Shown here: one piece after another, positions 51,768-62,025 of the stretch
Layout: each line of letters opens with the position of its first letter
Numbering within the stretch: position 1 is the stretch's first letter
From: an uncultured Chitinophaga sp.
GTDB lineage: Bacteria > Bacteroidota > Bacteroidia > Chitinophagales > Chitinophagaceae
Assembly: GCF_946479755.1 (NCBI RefSeq)
Contig: NZ_CAMLHC010000017.1
Span: 124,001 to 188,000 of the forward strand
Length of the DNA: 64,000 nt
Reading direction: 5' to 3'
Translations under genes and position numbers: made by a program
Notes under the pieces: model-generated
Told to the model about the DNA's origin: nothing
Database searches by the model: none
The model's input: only the letters and a program-made list of their open reading frames with translations

Positions 51768-52223
51768 TTATGCCGGCAGGTCTTTCCGCATACACACGCT
51801 GTTGTCTACACCGATGTACTGGCCGTAGTTTTCCGTGACGGCGTATCCGCTTTTCTGATAGAGCGCGATAGCTTCGGGCTGTTTTTTGCCTGTTTCCAGC
51901 ACGCAGGCGTTGTAGCCAAGTTCCCGCGCCCATTTCTCCAGTTCCCGCAGTACTTCGCCGGCGAGGCCACGGCCGCGGAAACCGGGATGTACAAACATCC
52001 GCTTTACTTCCGCCTGTGCTGCTGAAAAAGGTTTGATGGCGCCACAGGCCACCGGTTGCCCGTCGAGGTAGCCTACCACCACCTGTTTGATAAGATCAAT
52101 TTTATTGAATTGGGCGTAGAAGGCGTGGTCACTGCCGTCGCGGACCGCCAGGTCCTGGTCCAGTAACTGTACCAGGGATATGAAGTCAGGATGACCGGAG
52201 TCTGTTCTGATGAGTTGTAGCAT
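51768..52223 (-). CDS. GNAT-family N-acetyltransferase
   Basis: A 151-aa protein from the ATG at 52223 (MLQLIRTDSGHPDF). Motif A VKRMFVHPGFRGRGLAGEVL (pyrophosphate loop RGRGLA), the preceding strand QPVACGAIKPF, and the C-terminal ALYQKSGYAVTENYGQYIG are typical of PhnO/ElaA-like GNATs. Acceptor unknown. It is co-directional with the ICMT-like gene upstream (49-nt gap). Confidence 0.9.
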   Translation of the reverse strand: MLQLIRTDSGHPDFISLVQLLDQDLAVRDGSDHAFYAQFNKIDLIKQVVVGYLDGQPVACGAIKPFSAAQAEVKRMFVHPGFRGRGLAGEVLRELEKWARELGYNACVLETGKKQPEAIALYQKSGYAVTENYGQYIGVDNSVCMRKDLPA

Positions 52224-52272
52224 AGATAGTTCGTTGAACGAGCTACGAAGATACAACTTTTCGTTTCCGGTG

Positions 52273-52839
52273 TTAGAGGAGGAAGGGGATCAGCTTGCGT
52301 GTCCGTTGACAGTAGGCGGCGTAGGTGCCTGGAAAAAGTTCGTTGAGCAGCGTTTCTTCCCGGGCTATTTTAAGGTATAACGCCAGCGAACAAACGAGGG
52401 TGACAACGATGGCCGCTCCTCCGCCGGTAACGATACTGGTGCCTGTCAGCGCCATGAGGAAGCCGGTATAGATGGGATGCCTTACCACGCGGTATGGCCC
52501 TCTGATGACCAGCTCGTGATCTCTTTTGGCGGCCACACCGCCGCTCCAGTTGGCGCCAAGCAACAGCCGTGACCAGATACACAGCCCGATGCCGGCCATG
52601 CACAATACAACGCCTGCGGTCTGCAACGGCCACGATGCCGGCAGCAGACGGGTGCCTGTCAACAGCGGCAGGTATAATGCCGTAAAAATGAGGACGTAGC
52701 CGGTGGCAGCCATCCAGCGTTGACGGTTGGTCCTGAACTGTATATTTTCTTTGGTGCGGTTCCGGAGCGTGAGCCAGCAGCAGATGAATACGGTCCAGCT
52801 GCAGAGGGTGATCCAGGTGAAGAGGGTCGGGTTATTCAT
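52273..52839 (-). CDS. Isoprenylcysteine carboxyl methyltransferase-like membrane protein
   Basis: A 188-aa membrane protein with five predicted helices. The SAM-binding signature is GPYRVVRHPIYTGFLM (residues about 113-128), with the C-terminal REETLLNELFPGTYAAYCQRTRKLIPFLL. This is the ICMT/PEMT (NnrU-like) group that methylates small or lipid substrates in bacteria; the true substrate is unknown. It is divergent from the Rhs locus. Confidence 0.88.
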   Translation of the reverse strand: MNNPTLFTWITLCSWTVFICCWLTLRNRTKENIQFRTNRQRWMAATGYVLIFTALYLPLLTGTRLLPASWPLQTAGVVLCMAGIGLCIWSRLLLGANWSGGVAAKRDHELVIRGPYRVVRHPIYTGFLMALTGTSIVTGGGAAIVVTLVCSLALYLKIAREETLLNELFPGTYAAYCQRTRKLIPFLL

Positions 52840-53167
52840 GAATATAGGACGGGTTTTTTCAGTAACCGAAGGTACGGCGGATGGGGGATATGAAGGTTAT
52901 TCATTTTATTCATTTTTGTGGTTCTTTTTCTCAGAAGAAAGAATAATAACGCGTGAGAAAAATGATTATATTTGGTTAGTTGTGTTAACTTTTTCGGATG
53001 CAGTGTAGCCATTTGGTAACCATTTATTAACCACACTTTCCTGCTATGCCTTTGATTGTATCGCTGATATTATCGCTGGTAGATTAACCTGTTGTTTAAG
53101 GCCTGCCGCATGTGTTTGCCGCTGTGCTTTCGCTGGTGCTATGGAAGTTTACCCTGATCGTATATCT
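52840..53167. other. 328-nt intergenic region upstream of the Rhs locus
   Basis: No gene is apparent. It contains an exact -7 match TATATTTG at 52967-52974 reading toward the Rhs locus, which would give a leader of about 185 nt. It also has tandem TTATTCATTTT-type repeats near 52895-52917 and A/T-rich stretches. No -33 TTG lies at the right distance, and no strong hairpin is present. Confidence 0.5.
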
Positions 53168-56100
53168 ATGAAGAAAGCAGTATTCGTTTTCATTGTTGTT
53201 TTTTGGAGTGTTGGCCGTCTTGCAGCACAACAGGCGTCGTTGCCGGTAGATGTGGCGCGGCTGGAGTTCAAAGCGCGGCAGTCATTGCCGGTGGCGCCGG
53301 AGGCGGCGCAGCTAGGGAAATACGGCAACGTGCCGGTGAGTTTATTTACCGGTACGCCGCAGATCAGTATTCCCCTGTATGCCTTCAAAGGACAGCAGCT
53401 GGATTTGCCGGTCAGCCTCAGTTATAATAACAGTGGATTTAAGCCGGGGGAAGTAGCCACCTGGGTGGGGATGGGCTGGTCGCTGAATGCTGGCGGCGTG
53501 ATCACGCGAGGGGTCATGGGCAATCCTGACATCCCGGAGAACTATTACAATAACGGCCCGCTGGTAGTGCCGTCCAGTTCCGATGTATTTGCGTACCAGG
53601 ATTTCCTGCGGCAGATGAAGATGGAGGTGCGTGACCTGCAACCGGATGTTTACTATTACAATTTCGCCGGCAAAGCCGGGAAGTTTATGGTGTTGCCGGA
53701 TAAAAGCATCGTAAAAAAAGAGCGGGACAATCTCACCATCCGTTTTAATTATCCCGATGAGTTTGTCATCACTGATGAAAACGGTACTGTGTATCGGTTT
53801 GCGGATCCTGAGAAGACGACGATGCAGCTGATGGATGATGCTGAACCGGAAGCGCCACCACGCCGGTACTATCAGTATAATTCCAGCTGGTACCTTACCA
53901 GTATGGTGGCATCAAATAGTATGGAGAGCCTTGATTTTTCCTATCAGACAACAGCGGAAGGGGCCATCACGGAAGAAATATCCAGGAACAAATCGGTGAC
54001 GCTGAGTATTATCCGTACACAGGTACAGCCGCCACAATCGGGATATGAGGAACAGTTGAGCAGCTTTACCGCTTCTCCGCCTTTTGTTTGGGTACAGCGT
54101 AAATTCTTGACGGCTATCAGCTATCGAAGAAATGGCATCCAGGTAGGAAGTATTCAGCTGGAGTCGGTGGAAGACCGCCCGGATTCGAATTTTCCACATG
54201 ACAGGCTGCTGAAAAAGATCAGTATTTATGCAACGCTGAACGGCGTTGATAAACTGGTAAGACAATATAGTCTTGGTTATGGTTTCTTCCAAAACCCGGG
54301 GAATACTTATTCGAAGAAAAGGATTCACCTGGATACACTGGCAGAAGTGGCGCCAGTGGCCGGCATAGCGGCGCCTCCGCCTTATCTGTTTGCCTACTAC
54401 GAAATGGCTGGCAATATGCCTGAAAGGTTTACCGCTTCGCTGGACCATTGGGGATACTATAACGCGAGTGGAAATTCCAGCCTGGTGCCGAATGTAACGT
54501 TCCCGAATGGCCGGGTAGTAGGGAACGGGGCGGACAGGGAGCCACATTTCGAGGGGGCCATTCAGGGCGTCTTGTCGAAGATCACTTATCCGACCGGAGG
54601 ATATACCACTTTTACCTATGAGGACCATGAGGCATTGTTGAATGATGATTCGTCATCACGGAAGGTCGGTGGTATCCGGATCAGTGAGATCACGGATTAT
54701 TCTTATGCCAACAAAAAAGGGACTGTGAAGCGATATGAATACCTGCAGGAAAACGGCAAAACAAGCGGCCGGAGCGACAATAATTTTCCCCGTTATGATA
54801 TTACCACTTCCATGCACCGTTGGCCGCCCCCGATTATTAACCCCGGCACGGAAGATCAGCGCACCGCGAATTACACCGTGTCTGCGAATGCTGTATATGG
54901 GATGGGATCTGTACAGGGCTCTCCCATCGGTTACAGCCGCGTTACAGAATACCAGTTCGATTTCAATAATTCCCAGCCGTTGGGAAAGACCGTCTACCAA
55001 TACCATATAGAGAATATCAACCAGTTTGATGATCACGTGGGTAACGGAGATTTGGAAAAGAAATCGGTATATGACAATAAAGGAAATCTGCTCAGTGAGC
55101 TGACCAATACGTATGTTTATCAGATCATTGGAAATGTCCCGCAGACAAGGGTGAAGGTGAAGGATGCGCAGGGTAATCTTATCCAGTGGTGTAAGAAACA
55201 GGATGTCAACGGACTGTTCACCTATGAAGGAAGGGGGACGTGGAAGTCTATGAGCGACTGTATAGATACCCGCACCTACTACAAAATCCTGTATGCGGAT
55301 GGCTACACCATCTGGGCGCAGCAGAAGCAACTGGTACAGCAGCAGGAGAAGACGTATGATCAACTGACCGGCGCTTATCTCACCAGTGTGCGGAAGATGG
55401 TCTACGGCAGTGATAAACATACTTTTCCTACGCAGATTACAGATCAAACCACCAATAACGAAGAGGTGGTGACCGTGAAGAAATATGCCGGTGATTACAC
55501 GGGCGTTAATGGCCCCGCGGCCGGTATTTCGGCGCTGGTTAATGCCGGAATGCCCGGAACGGAGATTGAAAGTATCCAGTATCGCCAGAGCGCGGGCGGT
55601 GCCAATAAAAAACTCATCAGCGGACTGTTGACGTACTATGACAATTACCTGCCGGTGCAGACATTCCGGCTGGAAGCTGCCAACGCGCCCGGTACGTGGA
55701 CTGCTTCTTCCTGGAGCGGTAACAACCTTGTGGTGGATAGCCGGTACAAGCCTTTGGCGACCTTCAAATATTCCTTTGGGCAGGTGGTAGAGCAAAGTAA
55801 AGACAAAGATGCTGTGCAATCCTTTGTCAGGGATTATCCTGATCGCTATCCGACGATGGCGGCCATGAATGCGGGCATTAATGAAATTGCCTATACCGGA
55901 TTTGAAACAGACGGGCTGTATGGCGGGAACTGGGTAAATACCGGTGGCCAGTTCGATGCTACCCTGGCCCACACCGGAAAGCGGTCGCTGAAATTTCCTG
56001 CGTCTGCCTCTGTTCAGTGTACACCTGGAAGCGCAGTGGCCAAACCGATGATCGTCAGTTACTGGTCCAGAGGGGGAGTGTTGACGGTTACGCAGAACGG

Positions 56101-57004
56101 CGTCACCAGTGTTCCACTGTCGGCAACGGGTATTACCCGTAACGGCTGGACACTTTACCAGCATCGTCTTTCCGGCACGACATCGGTGGTACGGCTGGCC
56201 GGCGCCAATGTTTGGGTGGACGACGTACGGATATACCCCGCTGATGCGCAGGTGACGTCCTACAGCTACGAGCCGGGCGTTGGCATTACCAGTACTACCA
56301 CTCCGGATAATATCACCTCTTTGTATGAATACGATGGGTTGAACCGGTTGATGAACATCCGGGACGACAAGGGCAATATCCTTCAGAATTTTGTGTACAA
56401 CTACGGGCCGGGTACTCCCATGACGGCGGCAGCCCCCACACTGTTTTACAACGCTGAGGCGTCCAGGGCGATCCTGAAGAATGACTGTACACAGGGAGAA
56501 CCCACCACGGTGACGTATAAGGTGAAATATGGAAGTTATGTATCGGCTGTAAGTCAGGCTGATGCTGATGCAAAAGCCACAGCTGAAATCAATGCCAAAG
56601 GGCAGGCTTACGCTAATGCGCAGGGGCAATGTTTGTTTTATAACGTGTACCGTTATCAGAATTTCTTTAAAAATGACTGTGCGCCGGACATCGGTAAAAT
56701 CTACAAGTATGAAGTCCCTGCCCGCAAGTGGTCCAGCCCTGTGAGCCAGGCTGCGGCTGATCAGCTGGCACAGGATGATATTGATGCCAACGGACAGGCC
56801 GCCGCCAATAAATACGGTTCCTGCGCCTGCTCGGGCGAGGGGAAGAAGTTTATCAACGGTGTGTGCGAGACGGGGACGTTGTACTACCTGTCGAGCGTGC
56901 CGGAAAACGGGCAATACCGCTGTACGTACCAGTATCAGTTCAGTGACGGGACTACCAGCGGACCTTATACCAAATTATCACCCACTAACTGTGTTAATCC
57001 CTGA
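53168..57004 (+). CDS. Large secreted Rhs-like protein with C-terminal DUF5977 repeats
   Basis: A 1278-aa protein from the ATG at 53168 (signal peptide MKKAVFVFIVVFWSVGRLAAQ). The N-terminal half (GKYGNVPVSLFTGTPQISIPLYAF, LPVSLSYNNSGFKPGEVATWVGMGWSLNAGGVITR) is the opening of Bacteroidetes Rhs/YD-repeat shells; VTSYSYEPGVGITSTTTPDN and LYEYDGLNRL are YD-type repeats. The end carries two DUF5977 units (CTQGEPTTVTYKVKYGSYVS and CAPDIGKIYKYEVPARKWSS, each followed by SQADADAK- or SQAAADQL-like helices) and a Cys-rich tail. It has no toxin domain. The next Rhs gene starts 4 nt downstream, so the two likely build one shell or complex. Confidence 0.88.
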   Translation: MKKAVFVFIVVFWSVGRLAAQQASLPVDVARLEFKARQSLPVAPEAAQLGKYGNVPVSLFTGTPQISIPLYAFKGQQLDLPVSLSYNNSGFKPGEVATWVGMGWSLNAGGVITRGVMGNPDIPENYYNNGPLVVPSSSDVFAYQDFLRQMKMEVRDLQPDVYYYNFAGKAGKFMVLPDKSIVKKERDNLTIRFNYPDEFVITDENGTVYRFADPEKTTMQLMDDAEPEAPPRRYYQYNSSWYLTSMVASNSMESLDFSYQTTAEGAITEEISRNKSVTLSIIRTQVQPPQSGYEEQLSSFTASPPFVWVQRKFLTAISYRRNGIQVGSIQLESVEDRPDSNFPHDRLLKKISIYATLNGVDKLVRQYSLGYGFFQNPGNTYSKKRIHLDTLAEVAPVAGIAAPPPYLFAYYEMAGNMPERFTASLDHWGYYNASGNSSLVPNVTFPNGRVVGNGADREPHFEGAIQGVLSKITYPTGGYTTFTYEDHEALLNDDSSSRKVGGIRISEITDYSYANKKGTVKRYEYLQENGKTSGRSDNNFPRYDITTSMHRWPPPIINPGTEDQRTANYTVSANAVYGMGSVQGSPIGYSRVTEYQFDFNNSQPLGKTVYQYHIENINQFDDHVGNGDLEKKSVYDNKGNLLSELTNTYVYQIIGNVPQTRVKVKDAQGNLIQWCKKQDVNGLFTYEGRGTWKSMSDCIDTRTYYKILYADGYTIWAQQKQLVQQQEKTYDQLTGAYLTSVRKMVYGSDKHTFPTQITDQTTNNEEVVTVKKYAGDYTGVNGPAAGISALVNAGMPGTEIESIQYRQSAGGANKKLISGLLTYYDNYLPVQTFRLEAANAPGTWTASSWSGNNLVVDSRYKPLATFKYSFGQVVEQSKDKDAVQSFVRDYPDRYPTMAAMNAGINEIAYTGFETDGLYGGNWVNTGGQFDATLAHTGKRSLKFPASASVQCTPGSAVAKPMIVSYWSRGGVLTVTQNGVTSVPLSATGITRNGWTLYQHRLSGTTSVVRLAGANVWVDDVRIYPADAQVTSYSYEPGVGITSTTTPDNITSLYEYDGLNRLMNIRDDKGNILQNFVYNYGPGTPMTAAAPTLFYNAEASRAILKNDCTQGEPTTVTYKVKYGSYVSAVSQADADAKATAEINAKGQAYANAQGQCLFYNVYRYQNFFKNDCAPDIGKIYKYEVPARKWSSPVSQAAADQLAQDDIDANGQAAANKYGSCACSGEGKKFINGVCETGTLYYLSSVPENGQYRCTYQYQFSDGTTSGPYTKLSPTNCVNP

Positions 57005-57008
57005 TACC

Positions 57009-60000
57009 ATGAAGCGCATATATACGATCACACAGGTATTGTTTTTATTGCTGTTGACCCGTAGTGCGGCGGCGCAGCTGAGTACCGGGCATAACTTCAT
57101 CAGCAAGACGGCGGTTAACGTGCCTGGTGTGAACACGCAGGCGCAGCTGAACGCGTTGCCGGCTGAAAGCGGGAACAGGAGCGTTACCTATTTCGATGGT
57201 CTTGGCCGGCAGGTACAGGCGATCGTTCTGCAGGGCAGTCCGGATAAAAAGGATATTATCACGCCGACAGAATATGATAATTACGGGCGGACAGTGAAAA
57301 CCGTCCTGCCGTATACCGATATGACGGGCGCAGGGTCGGGCAGTTTCCGGACAGGCGCTTTTGCCGATCAGCTCAATTTCTATAGTCCGGCGAATACAGC
57401 GCTGCCGGATATTGCCAAAGACGACCGCCCTTTTGGACAGCAGGTACCAGAGCTTTCGCCGTTGAGCCGGCCGCTGCAGCAGGGAGCACCGGGACGCAGC
57501 TGGCAGCCTGGCGGGGGACATACGCAGCAACAAGCGTATGCCGTCAATACCGTCGCTGACGATGTCAAACGCTGGACGATCGGGCCCAGCGCCGGCGGCG
57601 ATCCGGTCGCAGGCAGCTATCCGGCCGGCGACCTCTTTAAAAATATCACAATTGACGAGCAGGGAAAACAGGCGATTACTTTTACCGACAGGGAAGGGAA
57701 GGTAGTACTGAAAAGAACACAGCTGGCTGTGAATCCCGTGAATCCGCATACCGACTGGTTGTGTACCTACTATGTATATGATGATTATAACAACCAGCGT
57801 TATGTCATCCCGCCGAAGGCGGTAACAGCGTTGGCGGCGGGAGGCTGGACCTTCGCCGGTCATCCGGATATCGCTGCTGAGCTCTGTTTTATCTACGAAT
57901 ACGACGAGCGGCGGCGGATGATCACTAAAAAAGTACCCGGCGCCGCTGTGACGGAGATGGTCTACGATGTGCGCGACCGGCTGGTCTTTACCCGTGACGG
58001 CAATCTGACGGCACAGGGAAAATGGATGGTCACCTTTTACGATGGTCAGAACAGGCCTGTGATGACGGCGTTGTATACCTCGGCCGCTACCCGGGCCACC
58101 TTGCAGGCGTCCATGAATACCGTCTCCGGGACACAAAGCAGTATTACCCGCTCTTTTCCCGGGCCGGACAACCTGGTAGTGGCTTCTTACGATAACCGCG
58201 ACGCCTATAGGGCCCGCAGCAGCGTGACGCTGGAAGACGGTTTTGATACCGGTACCGGCGCGGACATGGTGGCGGAAACCGATCCTGCCCTGACATTGGG
58301 GACACAGACCATAGCGGTGAACAACCCATTGCCGGGTATCCCCGCAGCATCGCTGCAGCCGTTGATATATACCTTTTATGATGATTACAGTTACACTGGT
58401 GCTTTAGCCGCTGAAACCGGTGATTTGTCCCGGGTGAATGCCGGTGGCGGCGCCAATGCAGACCCGGCGACGGCGCCTGCGGCGGTGGTGACGGGCAAGG
58501 TGACAGGAATAAAGAAGCTGATACTCGGAACAGATCAATATCTTACCACGACCAATTATTATGATGAGAAAGGACGTATCATACAGGTAGTGTCTGAAAA
58601 CAACAATAACGGTCGTGATGTGTCCAGTACGTTGTACGATTTCTCCGGTAAGGTGCTGGGGGCTTATGTGAGGCAACGAAACCCGCGAAGCGGTACCACG
58701 CCTGATGTCCGCATACGTACCGTCCATACTTACGACCATGCCGGCCGCCTGCTGACGGTTGCCAAACAGCTCAATGATGCAGGCACCCTGAAAGTGATTG
58801 CCGCTAACCGTTATAATGCTATCGGACAGCTGACAGATAAAACGCTGGGAAATAATCTTGATAATATCCACTATGACTATAACATCCGCGGATGGCAGCT
58901 GGGCGCTAACAGAAGTTACGTGAAAAATAACACAGGTAGTTATTTTGGTTACGAGCTGGGGTATGATCAGCCGGCATCCGTGATTGATGGTACTGCTTAT
59001 GCCACACCCGCGTTTAACGGCAACATCTCCGGAACGATATGGCGGAGCAGGAACGATGGCATCTCCCGGAAATATGATTTTGGTTATGATGCTGTCAACC
59101 GGTTGACACTGGCTGATTTTAACCAGCAGAATGCCGGGAGCACAAGCTGGACGCGCAACCTGGTGGATTTTTCTGTGAATACCCTGCAGTATGACGAAAA
59201 CGGGAATATCCTTTTTATGAAGCAGCAGGGTTTGTCCGGTAGTGCGCGGGTGACCGTGGACGACCTCAAATACGGTTATGTGGCTAACAGCAACAAACTT
59301 CGTTTTGTGACCGACCGGGCGAACAACCCTAACAGTACATTAGGTGACTTTAAGGAGCCGGTGTCCAATGAAACACAGGACTATAGCTACGACGCCAATG
59401 GTAACCTCACACAGGACAATAACAAAGGGATTACCGGTATACAATATAACCACCTGAACCTGCCACAGCAGATCACTATTGCCGGGAAAGGAACGATTTC
59501 CTATCAGTATGATGCGGCCGGTATTAAACTACGGAAGACGGTTGTAGATAATACCCAGGCGCCTTCACAGACCACTGTGACCGACTATGCCGTTGCCGGG
59601 GAGTTTAAAAACGATACGCTGCAGTTCCTCGGTCATGAAGAAGGACGTATCCGTACGGTGCTGAAAGTGAATCAGCCGGTAGCCTACGTCTATGATTATT
59701 TTGAAAAAGACCATCTGGGCAACGTCAGGATCGTGCTGACAGAACAAACGGACCTGTCGATATACACTGCTACCATGGAAAGCGCCCGTGCACCGCAGGA
59801 GACGGCCTTGTTCAGCAATGTCACCGAAACCCGTGCCGCCAAGCCTGCCGGTTACCCGCCCGATGAAAGTACCGGCGAGAATGCCGCTGTTGCTAAACTA
59901 AACGCCAAAACCGGCGGTCATAAAATAGGACCGTCGCTGGTGCTGAAGGTGATGGCTGGGGACACTATTCAGATAGGCGTCAAAGCGTTTTATAAATCCC

Positions 60001-61496
60001 AGGCGCCTGCGGATAAGAATGCCCCGCCACCGGTGGAGGATATGCTCGCCAGTCTGGCCCTGGCCTTTCAGGGCACCGCTGCCGGGCAAGGGCAGCACGG
60101 CTTTGATGCCGGGAACAACAATATACCGTTCACGGCTGATTTTTATAATCACGAATATCAGCGGCTGAAAGCCAAAGACGAGGACCAGCAAAAGCCGGAC
60201 AATCCGCGGGCGTATCTCAATTTTGTATTGTTTGATGAACAGTTTAACTTAGTTGACAATAACAGCGGGGTGAAGCAGGTGAAGAAGGAGCCAGATCAGC
60301 TGCAGACACTGGCGACGGATAAAATGCCAGTATCCCAAAGCGGTTTCCTGTATGTGTACACCAGCAATGAAACCCCGCAGGACGTGTTCTTTGATAACCT
60401 TGTCGTGACGCAGGCGACCGGTCCGCTGCTGGAAGTGACGCATTATTATCCGTTTGGATTGACGATGGCGGGGATTAGTTCGAATGCGTTGAAAGGGACG
60501 AATTATGCGGAGAACCGGAAGAAGTATAATGGTAAAGAATTGCAGCGTGGAGAGTTTGGTGATGGAAGTGGGTTGGAGTGGTATGATTATGGAGCGAGGA
60601 TGTATGATCAACAAATTGGAAGGTGGCATACCATAGATCCTCATGCTGAAACTTATATTGCTTGGACCCCTTATAATTATGTTGCGAATAATCCTATAGA
60701 ATTAATGGATCCTGATGGAAAAGACTGGTACAAGGATAAGGATGGCAATATCATTTGGAACAATCAACAGGGAAAGATAGGAAGCCCTGCTACTTTTAAT
60801 GATGTGAAATATACCAATATTGGCACGTCGCTTCAGTTTACCTTTGTAAGTGCAATAAGATCACCAAATGATATACCTATAGGAGATGGCTTTCCTGGTA
60901 ATAAGTTAACTAACACCTTTACTATAACAGGTAATTATGATGAAGATGGCAACTTTTCAGGATTCAGCTCAACTTTTGAAAGGACTACAGGAAAGACTAA
61001 CATAATGCCGGGCATCGGTTTGGAGGGAGCTGCGAGTGTAGGAGATAAAAGGAACGGATATAAGCCGATGGTAAACCTTTTCGGTACTTCAACAGGAGGA
61101 TTTGAGCAGCACACAGAAGTTAATTTGATGGAAAAACCAGGATTATGGGGCGTTGCTGGTAATGTTGTAGATGTGAATGTAAATGCAATATTTAATATTA
61201 ATAGAGATGGTAAATTGAAGCTTATTCTTGAACATGGCACATTCCCGAGCGTTGGCGCTTTTGTAAATTATAATACTCCTTCGGGACTTAAAAGTGAACA
61301 GATCTATAATTATCAACAAGCATCATTTATGCAATCGCATGTTACAAGCCCAATTGGGATAGGCGCAGGTAGTCAGACGAAAGCAAACTTGATGAGTAAC
61401 TATCAGACATGGATGAATGATCATAGCGCAAAAAATATTAACAAAAATTGGGTTCGGTTTGCCGGGTATAATGCAGGTGTAGGATTGACAAAATAA
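57009..61496 (+). CDS. DUF6443/RHS-repeat core protein with variable C-terminal (toxin-type) domain
   Basis: A 1495-aa protein from the ATG at 57009 (signal peptide, cleavage near SAAAQ); the upstream frame is the shadow of the previous gene. DUF6443 (residues about 30-165: VTYFDGLGRQVQAIVLQGSPD), YD repeats (YDNYGRTVKTVLPY, YDVRDRLVFTRDG), then the conserved core [35 protein letters not shown] to [20 protein letters not shown] and NNPIELMDPDGKDW near residue 1235. After that the last 260 residues are AT-rich in coding and unrelated to anything I recognise, as expected of a Rhs C-terminal toxin. The small lipoprotein 9 nt downstream is the expected immunity gene. Confidence 0.9.
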   Translation: MKRIYTITQVLFLLLLTRSAAAQLSTGHNFISKTAVNVPGVNTQAQLNALPAESGNRSVTYFDGLGRQVQAIVLQGSPDKKDIITPTEYDNYGRTVKTVLPYTDMTGAGSGSFRTGAFADQLNFYSPANTALPDIAKDDRPFGQQVPELSPLSRPLQQGAPGRSWQPGGGHTQQQAYAVNTVADDVKRWTIGPSAGGDPVAGSYPAGDLFKNITIDEQGKQAITFTDREGKVVLKRTQLAVNPVNPHTDWLCTYYVYDDYNNQRYVIPPKAVTALAAGGWTFAGHPDIAAELCFIYEYDERRRMITKKVPGAAVTEMVYDVRDRLVFTRDGNLTAQGKWMVTFYDGQNRPVMTALYTSAATRATLQASMNTVSGTQSSITRSFPGPDNLVVASYDNRDAYRARSSVTLEDGFDTGTGADMVAETDPALTLGTQTIAVNNPLPGIPAASLQPLIYTFYDDYSYTGALAAETGDLSRVNAGGGANADPATAPAAVVTGKVTGIKKLILGTDQYLTTTNYYDEKGRIIQVVSENNNNGRDVSSTLYDFSGKVLGAYVRQRNPRSGTTPDVRIRTVHTYDHAGRLLTVAKQLNDAGTLKVIAANRYNAIGQLTDKTLGNNLDNIHYDYNIRGWQLGANRSYVKNNTGSYFGYELGYDQPASVIDGTAYATPAFNGNISGTIWRSRNDGISRKYDFGYDAVNRLTLADFNQQNAGSTSWTRNLVDFSVNTLQYDENGNILFMKQQGLSGSARVTVDDLKYGYVANSNKLRFVTDRANNPNSTLGDFKEPVSNETQDYSYDANGNLTQDNNKGITGIQYNHLNLPQQITIAGKGTISYQYDAAGIKLRKTVVDNTQAPSQTTVTDYAVAGEFKNDTLQFLGHEEGRIRTVLKVNQPVAYVYDYFEKDHLGNVRIVLTEQTDLSIYTATMESARAPQETALFSNVTETRAAKPAGYPPDESTGENAAVAKLNAKTGGHKIGPSLVLKVMAGDTIQIGVKAFYKSQAPADKNAPPPVEDMLASLALAFQGTAAGQGQHGFDAGNNNIPFTADFYNHEYQRLKAKDEDQQKPDNPRAYLNFVLFDEQFNLVDNNSGVKQVKKEPDQLQTLATDKMPVSQSGFLYVYTSNETPQDVFFDNLVVTQATGPLLEVTHYYPFGLTMAGISSNALKGTNYAENRKKYNGKELQRGEFGDGSGLEWYDYGARMYDQQIGRWHTIDPHAETYIAWTPYNYVANNPIELMDPDGKDWYKDKDGNIIWNNQQGKIGSPATFNDVKYTNIGTSLQFTFVSAIRSPNDIPIGDGFPGNKLTNTFTITGNYDEDGNFSGFSSTFERTTGKTNIMPGIGLEGAASVGDKRNGYKPMVNLFGTSTGGFEQHTEVNLMEKPGLWGVAGNVVDVNVNAIFNINRDGKLKLILEHGTFPSVGAFVNYNTPSGLKSEQIYNYQQASFMQSHVTSPIGIGAGSQTKANLMSNYQTWMNDHSAKNINKNWVRFAGYNAGVGLTK
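60441..60607 (+). repeat. Rhs core tract, copy 1 (copy 2 at 62251-62417)
   Basis: 167 bp that match 62251-62417 at 157 positions without gaps, starting at the codons for HYYPFGL and ending at GARMYD. It directly precedes the point where the two C-terminal regions diverge. Confidence 0.9.
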
Positions 61497-61505
61497 TACT
61501 TCGAT

Positions 61506-61949
61506 ATGACAAGAACATTAATAATAGTTTCTTTAACTATTCTCTTATTATCATGCGAAAAAAAAGTAAGATTGAATGTTAATAAGCAGTACCATGGATG
61601 GATTTATATTGTTGAGGCAAAAAACATGAAAGCAGATGGTTTAGACATTACACCCAATGACGATGGAATAGTTTATATATCGCCTCAGCTTTTTAATAAA
61701 AGATATAAAATTGAGGTTTATGAGAATGGCATCCCAAGACAATCGGGCACGAGGTGGTTAAGCTACGATGGTAAATATTATCCTGCTAACCCGGCAAATG
61801 CGTTGAGATATGCAAAGTTCTATTATCCATTAAATAGCGCTATGAATATGGAAGAGGACAAATCCTTTGTAGGTGCGAAGGGAAAGATCTTGTCGTCTTT
61901 TGAATATCTAATAGAACAAGGAAAAATAGATACTACGTTACTTTGGTAA
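61506..61949 (+). CDS. Small lipoprotein, putative immunity protein for the Rhs C-terminus
   Basis: A 147-aa AT-rich gene starting 9 nt after the Rhs stop. Signal peptide with lipobox LLLSC (Cys17), then a Lys/Tyr-rich domain (NKQYHGWIYIVEAKNMKADGL, NKRYKIEVYENGIPRQSGTRWLSY). Family not recognised. Position, size and base composition are those of a cognate immunity protein. A lipoprotein location would imply protection at the periplasmic side, where an exported toxin would first act. Function is inferred from context only. Confidence 0.68.
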   Translation: MTRTLIIVSLTILLLSCEKKVRLNVNKQYHGWIYIVEAKNMKADGLDITPNDDGIVYISPQLFNKRYKIEVYENGIPRQSGTRWLSYDGKYYPANPANALRYAKFYYPLNSAMNMEEDKSFVGAKGKILSSFEYLIEQGKIDTTLLW

Positions 61950-62025
61950 TAAAGTATAGCCTACATATGCAATTTGATTGAAAACTGAAATCTAATTTAA
62001 GTGCTACAGATCGTTCGAGAGCTAT

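Noticed and set aside
54656..56914. 752-aa open frame on the minus strand inside the first Rhs gene
   Set aside because: Antisense to a well-supported gene; low-complexity His/Arg/Gly/Ile composition and no domain pattern. An artefact of codon bias.
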